Part shown: positions 59,363 through 64,000 of the stretch, piece after piece | Layout: the number at the start of each line of letters is the position of its first letter | Numbering within the stretch: position 1 is the first letter of the stretch | Assembly (NCBI RefSeq): GCF_017874215.1 | Contig: NZ_JAGGLB010000002.1 | Span: 62,001-126,000, forward strand | From: Paenibacillus eucommiae | GTDB lineage: Bacteria; Bacillota; Bacilli; Paenibacillales; NBRC-103111 | DNA: 64,000 nucleotides | Direction of reading: 5' to 3' | Translations under genes and position numbers: made by a program | The notes under the pieces: model-generated | Told to the model about the DNA's origin: nothing | Databases searched by the model: none | What the model saw: the letters and a program-made list of their open reading frames with translations, nothing else

Positions 59363-59456
59363 GCGGCGTCCTTTGATGTGTGTGTTCATGGCGTTGGTGC
59401 ATAACGGAAGGAATGGCTATGGGCTCCAGTCGCTGTTAAAGATCTGTTCCCTGGAT
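59363..59456 (+). repeat. Truncated palindromic repeat element, copy E
   Basis: Matches only the 5' half of copies B-D (GGCGTCCTTTGATG through TTAAAGATCTGTTCC, 59434-59449) and then stops at CCTGGA. The right arm is missing, so no hairpin is possible. It looks like a deletion derivative next to the DinB-like gene end. Confidence 0.85.
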
Positions 59457-59483
59457 AGCGCATATATAAGTTTCACAAGAATT

Positions 59484-59948
59484 TCAATGCAAGCCTCTTC
59501 CTATATAGCTGGCAGATACAACCGGTTTATCCAACTCTTTGGCCCATATGGATAATTGTCCAATGTGATGAATTTCGTGGGTCAAGATATGCCGCAGAAT
59601 TTCTCCACAAGAAAGCTTGCTATCGTTTAACCATGAAATAGTTACGATTTCTTGATCCATCTCTGAAGACCAGTTTCCTATAAATTCTGCTACCTCTTCG
59701 TGGTAAAGATCGGATAGCTTGCGAACTTGCTCCAAGCTCATATAGTCATGGTAATTAGGAGCCAAATCAGGCTCTCCCTTCATCTCACGAATATAGCTGC
59801 TTTCTACATCTACGATATGGAATAAAGTTTGAAGAAAGCTGCCAACCCCGCCCTTACGGTTCTGCAGCAGATGTTCAACAGATAACGAATTGCACCAATC
59901 GAACCATTCATTCCTTACTTGCCAATTATATTGAAAAAGTTGCAGCAC
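59484..59948 (-). CDS. DinB-family protein
   Basis: 154 residues from a GTG at 59948 with GGAG in front (an ATG five codons upstream lacks a site). A four-helix bundle with the metal-binding His triad: TLFHIVDVESSY near residue 42 and ILTHEIHHIGQLSIW near 127. YNWQVRNEWFDWC is typical of Bacillus/Paenibacillus DinB-like thiol transferase-type proteins. Substrate unknown. Terminator on both sides. Confidence 0.8.
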   Translation of the reverse strand: MLQLFQYNWQVRNEWFDWCNSLSVEHLLQNRKGGVGSFLQTLFHIVDVESSYIREMKGEPDLAPNYHDYMSLEQVRKLSDLYHEEVAEFIGNWSSEMDQEIVTISWLNDSKLSCGEILRHILTHEIHHIGQLSIWAKELDKPVVSASYIGRGLH

Positions 59949-60025
59949 AACGATCAACTCCATGTTACATAATTTACCACTGAATCAAAATTTGTACAAC
60001 CATATTTTTATGCCTTTTCTATAAC

Positions 60026-60076
60026 AAAAAACCGCTATGTATTGGATGATTTCAAAATCCAATCATAGCGGTTTTA
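60026..60076. terminator. Bidirectional terminator
   Basis: AAAAACCGCTATG and ATTGGAT pair with ATCCAAT and CATAGCGGTTTT around a 9-base loop. Between the unknown gene (60093) and the DinB-like gene. Confidence 0.85.
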
Positions 60077-60092
60077 TTGTTTGTTGTTGATG

Positions 60093-60545
60093 TTATTGAA
60101 GAGTCGGTTCGATCATATCAGTACTTTCCGAGTAGAATCCGATGGGCTGCCTTGGCGGTTCATCCACCGTCTTCAGATTAGCAATCAGTACAAGGCTGAA
60201 ATTACTTACATTTTGTATGAGTTCAATATGTTTACCGTCCATGTTACCACCAACCCGCACGAACGAGGGCGCCAGCCAAGTCACACGCTCAAGTGTAACC
60301 ATCATCCCGTTAATAAGAATTAGAGTTTCATAGTTCTCAGCCAAGCTATTGTCAAAATCATTAATCGCGGCAGCCAGATTTTGAAAATTAATGTAGGAGG
60401 CATCCTGCTGAAGGCGTCCCACTATTGTCGGAGACTGGGCAAATTCCACGAAAGAGTCCAGATTTTTTAGAGGGTTATTTAACACTCTCCTCATCATCTT
60501 TTCCTGCGTATTTCCCGACTCCAAATGCTGATCCATATTATTCAT
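60093..60545 (-). CDS. Hypothetical protein
   Basis: 150 residues from the ATG at 60545, with GAGGTG nine bases upstream (a GTG within that site is the other option). Predicted mostly helical at the start (FVEFAQSPTIVGRLQQDASY) with a beta-rich second half (LILINGMMVTLERVTWLAPSFVRV). No signal or membrane segment, no family recognised. It follows spo0A by about 250 bp including a terminator, so it is probably a separate unit. Confidence 0.65.
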   Translation of the reverse strand: MNNMDQHLESGNTQEKMMRRVLNNPLKNLDSFVEFAQSPTIVGRLQQDASYINFQNLAAAINDFDNSLAENYETLILINGMMVTLERVTWLAPSFVRVGGNMDGKHIELIQNVSNFSLVLIANLKTVDEPPRQPIGFYSESTDMIEPTLQ

Positions 60546-60659
60546 ATAGTTGTACACCTCAGAAAAGTTTGATCTTTAGGGACCTTTAGAGGTATTATGC
60601 TCTATTCGCTAAAATTTACACTTATTCTTAAAAGTCGTTAATTACAAATTAAAAAATTA

Positions 60660-60706
60660 AGCCAAAAAGCGCCATTCACGAAAAATCTCTCCGAGGAAAT
60701 GGCGCT
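60660..60706 (-). terminator. Possible terminator downstream of spo0A
   Basis: AGCGCCATT (60668-60676) pairs with AATGGCGCT (60698-60706), with TTTTT after it on the minus strand. About 90 bp past the spo0A stop. Confidence 0.65.
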
Positions 60707-60794
60707 GCGAATATGAGTTTGCATTTTTAAAACTTCGATTATTGCTACATTATCAGTTTCTTCTACACGGCTCGGTACCGCTCTATACCTACGT

Positions 60795-61586
60795 TCAAGA
60801 AACCTTATGCTCAATCCTAAGCTTGTCTGCGACCATCGCGATAAACTCCGAATTCGTCGGTTTCGACTTGCTGATGTTGATCGTATAGCCGAAAATAAAG
60901 CTGATGCTGTCGATGTTGCCGCGAGTCCAGGCGACTTCAATGGCGTGCCGGATAGCGCGCTCGACACGGCTTGGTGTGGTTTTGTATTTATCGGCAATAG
61001 CCGGGTATAAAGTTTTTGTGATTGCACCAAGGATCTCAATGTTGTTGTATACCATTGTAATTGCTTCGCGAAGATATTGATATCCTTTAATATGCGCAGG
61101 AACTCCGATTTCATGTATGATGCTCGTTATGTTGGCGTCCAAATTTTTACTTTTTGGCATCTGTACGATATTGGCTTTCGATGCTCCTACCGTTACGGAA
61201 ACCTGATTGTTCACGAGCTGGCGAATGCGATTTGTAAGCACTTCCATGTCGAAAGGCTTGAGTATGTAGTAGGATGCACCCAATTGAACAGCTTTTTGGG
61301 TAATATTTTCTTGACCGAAGGCGGTCAGCATTATGATTTTGGTTTGTGGAGTCAGATTCATTTCTCTGAGCCTTTCAAGCACGCCCAGACCGTCTAAATG
61401 AGGCATAATAATATCTAGGATTAATACGTCCGGGGCCTCTTCCTGCTCCTCCATAAAGCGAAGCACTTCATTGCCGTTGTAAGCCACGCCTATTACTTCC
61501 ATATCCGCTTGTTCACCGATATATTCCGATAATAAATGGGTAAACTCACGATTATCATCTGCCAGTAAAACTTGAATTTTTTGCAA
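60795..61586 (-). CDS. spo0A: Stage 0 sporulation protein A (response regulator)
   Basis: 263 residues. The receiver domain has Asp10 and Asp11, phosphoacceptor Asp58 ([13 protein letters not shown]) and Lys in [10 protein letters not shown]. The effector domain with [24 protein letters not shown] and [20 protein letters not shown] (about 200-220) is the Spo0A DNA-binding domain. It is the master switch for sporulation, phosphorylated by the phosphorelay, and binds 0A boxes (TGTCGAA); three are upstream of this gene. Start TTG at 61586, AAGGAGG in front. Gene order spoIVB-spo0A is conserved. Confidence 0.95.
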   Translation of the reverse strand: MQKIQVLLADDNREFTHLLSEYIGEQADMEVIGVAYNGNEVLRFMEEQEEAPDVLILDIIMPHLDGLGVLERLREMNLTPQTKIIMLTAFGQENITQKAVQLGASYYILKPFDMEVLTNRIRQLVNNQVSVTVGASKANIVQMPKSKNLDANITSIIHEIGVPAHIKGYQYLREAITMVYNNIEILGAITKTLYPAIADKYKTTPSRVERAIRHAIEVAWTRGNIDSISFIFGYTINISKSKPTNSEFIAMVADKLRIEHKVS

Positions 61587-61648
61587 CTTTGAATCCTCCT
61601 TTGATTACATTACAAGTTTGGTAGTTACTTTTTATCTAAAACTAAATA

Positions 61649-61755
61649 TTCGACATCACCCTTTAAAATCCTTCTGTCGAAAATTATTTTTCTTTCCTTT
61701 TTGTAATTTTTAATTTATAATTATAAATTAACCTTTTTTGCGACCTCATTCGACA
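61649..61755. promoter_or_regulatory. Three 0A boxes upstream of spo0A
   Basis: TGTCGAA occurs at 61649-61655 (minus), 61675-61681 (plus) and 61749-61755 (minus), all within the 207-bp spoIVB-spo0A gap. These match the 7-bp core of the Spo0A-P site and fit autoregulation, as known for spo0A in Bacillus. Confidence 0.75.
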
Positions 61756-61775
61756 ATTTCTTAGCATATACGACC

Positions 61776-61809
61776 AAAAAAAAGAATCAAAGGTTAGCTA
61801 GCCTTTGAT
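61776..61809 (-). terminator. Terminator of spoIVB, across its stop codon
   Basis: ATCAAAGG (61786-61793) pairs with CCTTTGAT (61802-61809) around an internal TAGCTA palindrome, and the minus strand continues with eight T. Confidence 0.8.
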
Positions 61810-63122
61810 CCTTCTGCATTTTGTCTGAGCAATATTCCGGAATCCTGCAGCATCCATTCAATGAAACATCCATATCCGCTGGTTGGATCATTGACGAAAA
61901 CATGAGTGACAGCTCCGATAATTTTGCCGTTTTGTACAATTGGGCTTCCGCTCATTCCTTGTACAATACCACCTGTTTTTTCCAACAGTCTGGGATCCGT
62001 TATTTTGATTACCATCCCTTTTGTTGCCGGAAAATCCTGACGAGATACATGTACAACCTGAATATCGAATTTTTCAACCTTTTGCCCTTCGATCACCGTG
62101 TAGATTTGAGCTGGCCCTTGCTTCACTTCCTCGGAAAATGCAACAGGAATCGCTTCTTTATCCAGACTGTGCTCCGGCGCTGTATGCATTTTCCCAAAAA
62201 TGCCAAATGGCGTGTTTCTCTCTATATTTCCAATAACTTTACTGTCTTTGTAAAACTGCGCTCTTTTCTCACCGGGTTCGCCGTTATGGCTTTTCGATAT
62301 CGAGGTGACATTTGAATGCACGATCTCTCCATCACCAACGGTAATTGGGGTCTGCGTGTCCATATCTGTAATCACATGTCCAAGTGCCCCGTAAACTCCT
62401 TGATTGGGTGCGTAGAAAGTCAATGTCCCTACACCTGCGGCAGAATCTCGAATGTACAAGCCGAGACGGTACGACTTATCTACAATGTCATATACAGGCT
62501 GCAGTTTAATTTGAAATTCTTCATTATTTCTTCGGATTGTCAGATCCAAAGGCGTTTTATTCGTTCCTGCTTTAGTAACCAAATCTGTAACTTTGCTGAC
62601 ATCTCTGATTTCCTTGCCATTAATCCGGGTGATTAAATCACCAAGTTGGATTTTCGCTTCCTCACCAGGGGAGGTTTTTTGCGTTTCAGCAACCGTTACA
62701 AGATGATGACCAACAACCATAATACCTGCCGACTTGATTTTTACACCAATCGTTTGCCCGCCAGGTATCACTTTCAAATCGGGAATGACCTGAACCTTAA
62801 CGGTTTTAATGGGAATCGCACCGAAAAGCTTCAGCTTCATCTCGGTTTCTCCGGAATGCATGGATTCTAACGAGATCGGTTCTTTCAAACTTACCTGGAA
62901 TGAGTGCTTCGCAGAGCCGTTAACCTTCACGATATTAGGATCTTTTACAGTTACCTGGGCACTAACGGGCATCGATAATTGAAGCTGCCTTCCTTGGCCG
63001 CTAAAGAGCCGTAATTCTTCGGGGAATGAGGCAAAACTCTGGAAAGGTGAAGAGAAGCTTCCCAAACAGATGAAGAAGACGAGCAGTAATCCAAACAATC
63101 TTTTTCTTTTGCAGGACTTCAA
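61794..63122 (-). CDS. spoIVB: SpoIVB peptidase (S55 family)
   Basis: 442 residues from a TTG at 63122. An N-terminal signal anchor (about 7-30), a PDZ domain (about 135-210, LGDLITRINGKEI) and a serine peptidase domain whose His is in YGALGHVITDMDT (about 252) and Ser in GIVQGMSGSPIVQNGKIIGAVTHV (about 395). It cuts SpoIVFA in the intermembrane space to trigger pro-SigK processing. Order recN-spoIVB-spo0A is conserved in sporulating Firmicutes. A terminator spans its stop codon. Confidence 0.92.
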   Translation of the reverse strand: MKSCKRKRLFGLLLVFFICLGSFSSPFQSFASFPEELRLFSGQGRQLQLSMPVSAQVTVKDPNIVKVNGSAKHSFQVSLKEPISLESMHSGETEMKLKLFGAIPIKTVKVQVIPDLKVIPGGQTIGVKIKSAGIMVVGHHLVTVAETQKTSPGEEAKIQLGDLITRINGKEIRDVSKVTDLVTKAGTNKTPLDLTIRRNNEEFQIKLQPVYDIVDKSYRLGLYIRDSAAGVGTLTFYAPNQGVYGALGHVITDMDTQTPITVGDGEIVHSNVTSISKSHNGEPGEKRAQFYKDSKVIGNIERNTPFGIFGKMHTAPEHSLDKEAIPVAFSEEVKQGPAQIYTVIEGQKVEKFDIQVVHVSRQDFPATKGMVIKITDPRLLEKTGGIVQGMSGSPIVQNGKIIGAVTHVFVNDPTSGYGCFIEWMLQDSGILLRQNAEGSKAS

Positions 63123-63239
63123 CTTTTTTCACGCTCCTTCTACTTCCTAAGCCCTGACGAAAAGCATCGTCAAATGCGTACCCTTAAGGTAACCTCACTC
63201 CCCCTGTTTTATAACAGAAAATGCTGCCTTATCATGCTT

Positions 63240-64000
63240 TCATATCCTTGTCTTCTTTTCATTTGCCAAAGCAATCATTTCCCGCGCATGACCCAGCGTC
63301 GTTTCCGTAACCTCAACTCCACCAAGCATTCTGGCAAGCTCTTGAATTCTTGCCTCACCTTGGAGATCATACACTTTTGTATAAGTCCGTTCATGATCGA
63401 CTTCCTTGTGAATCGCAAAATGGGCATCGGCCATACAAGCAACCTGAGGAAGATGAGTGATCGAACAAACCTGGCAGCTGCGTGAAAGCACTGACATTTT
63501 CTCTGCGATGGCTTGGGCCGCTCTGCCGCTCACACCCGTATCCACTTCATCAAAAATAAGTACAGGGATTAGGTCGATTCTGGCAAAAATCGCTTTCATC
63601 GCCAGCATGATACGCGATAGCTCCCCTCCTGAGGCAATTTTGCTTAAGCCGCGTAAAGGCTCACCGGGATTAGGTGCCATTAGAAACTCGACCTGGTCAA
63701 TGCCCTCTCTTCCGAAACGGACTTTAGCTCCATCAACTTCAATTCCTTTATCGTCCTTGGCTCGTCCAAGATGAACAACGAATTGAGTTCGTTCCATTTG
63801 CAGATCGCGAAGCTCGACTTCAATATCAGAGGCTAATCGTTTGGCAATTCGCTCGCGGCCAGCAGAAAGCTTTACTGCGGCATCAATCAGCTTCGCCTCT
63901 TCCTTCTTTAATGCATCCTCAAGCTTTTGAATATTTTCATCCTTGTTCTCAATTATGTCCATTTCTTTCGTAATTATTTCCAAATAATGCAGTATTTCTG
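63240..64000 (-). CDS. recN: DNA repair protein RecN, C-terminal part (cut by window edge)
   Basis: 253 residues are visible; the frame runs on past the window. Coiled coil (first 60 residues), then LRGLSKIASGGELSRIMLAMKAIF, the ABC-type signature of RecN, followed by Walker B LIPVLIFDEVDTGVSG and ITHLPQVACMADAHF (D-loop and H-loop). RecN is an SMC-like protein of double-strand-break repair. The C-terminal end and neighbours match. The N-terminal Walker A is outside the window. Confidence 0.92.
   Translation of the reverse strand, partial: EILHYLEIITKEMDIIENKDENIQKLEDALKKEEAKLIDAAVKLSAGRERIAKRLASDIEVELRDLQMERTQFVVHLGRAKDDKGIEVDGAKVRFGREGIDQVEFLMAPNPGEPLRGLSKIASGGELSRIMLAMKAIFARIDLIPVLIFDEVDTGVSGRAAQAIAEKMSVLSRSCQVCSITHLPQVACMADAHFAIHKEVDHERTYTKVYDLQGEARIQELARMLGGVEVTETTLGHAREMIALANEKKTRI

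Noticed and set aside
1..64000. Prophage, IS or tRNA-linked island
   Set aside because: No transposase, tRNA or phage structural genes are seen; the only recombinase is the one inside the inverted sites.

Overview
This 64 kb window is chromosomal DNA of a low-to-mid-GC, endospore-forming Firmicute. Gene content and order (recN-spoIVB-spo0A, spoIIM-fur, nudF-mciZ, lpdV-bkdAA-bkdAB-bkdB, rsbV-rsbW-sigB) and the LplABC/AraC-type sugar regulation point to the Paenibacillus group. This is a judgement from remembered gene families; no search was run. I see no rRNA, tRNA, CRISPR array, prophage or transposase.

Layout. 0-1 kb: 5' end of alanine dehydrogenase and two small stress-type membrane/surface proteins. 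1-12 kb: a general-stress block with DUF948-rsbV-rsbW-sigB, two GSP17M-like proteins, glgC, and a four-gene signalling cluster (REC-PP2C phosphatase, membrane hybrid kinase, CheR-like methyltransferase, soluble REC-kinase) that resembles the Bacillus cereus RsbY/RsbK/RsbM route to SigB. 12-18 kb: fur, spoIIM, EndoQ-like nuclease, nudF, mciZ, a DUF3866 protein, an M20 peptidase and a 32-residue Prli42-like peptide. 18-23 kb: branched-chain 2-oxo acid dehydrogenase operon. 23-28 kb: small conserved proteins, a MraY-like enzyme, a GT2 glycosyltransferase, SteA-like protein and an unusual guanylate-kinase-like protein. 28-33 kb: ddl-murF-alr, overlapping by ATGA junctions. 33-38 kb: CheW, MCP and HD-GYP genes, then a tyrosine recombinase between inverted 28-bp dif-like sites, then an MFS exporter. 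38-45 kb: malic enzyme, GabT, aldehyde dehydrogenase and GNAT, next to a PucR-type regulator and FMN reductase. 45-51 kb: a BceRS-BceAB-like peptide-sensing/ABC module. 51-60 kb: a secreted LRR protein, an LplABC-like ABC importer with its membrane AraC-type regulator, and a DinB-like protein. 60-64 kb: an unknown protein, spo0A, spoIVB and the 3' part of recN.

Two things are not explained by ordinary annotation. First, the 1.1-kb recombinase segment (35637-36760) has inverted sites with 11-bp arms and a 6-bp spacer whose core is reversed between the ends, and carries a possible outward promoter; it looks like a self-contained invertible switch between a HD-GYP/MCP/CheW operon and an MFS gene. 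Second, five intergenic copies of a roughly 100-350 bp palindromic element (28.4, 48.6, 56.1, 58.7 and 59.4 kb) have long hairpin arms that differ between copies but change together, so pairing is kept. They are associated with seven small CGATG/CATCG hairpins. No protein of the window explains this repeat family.

Several coding regions also hold in-frame simple repeats (EndoQ N-terminus, DUF3866, Alr N-terminus).
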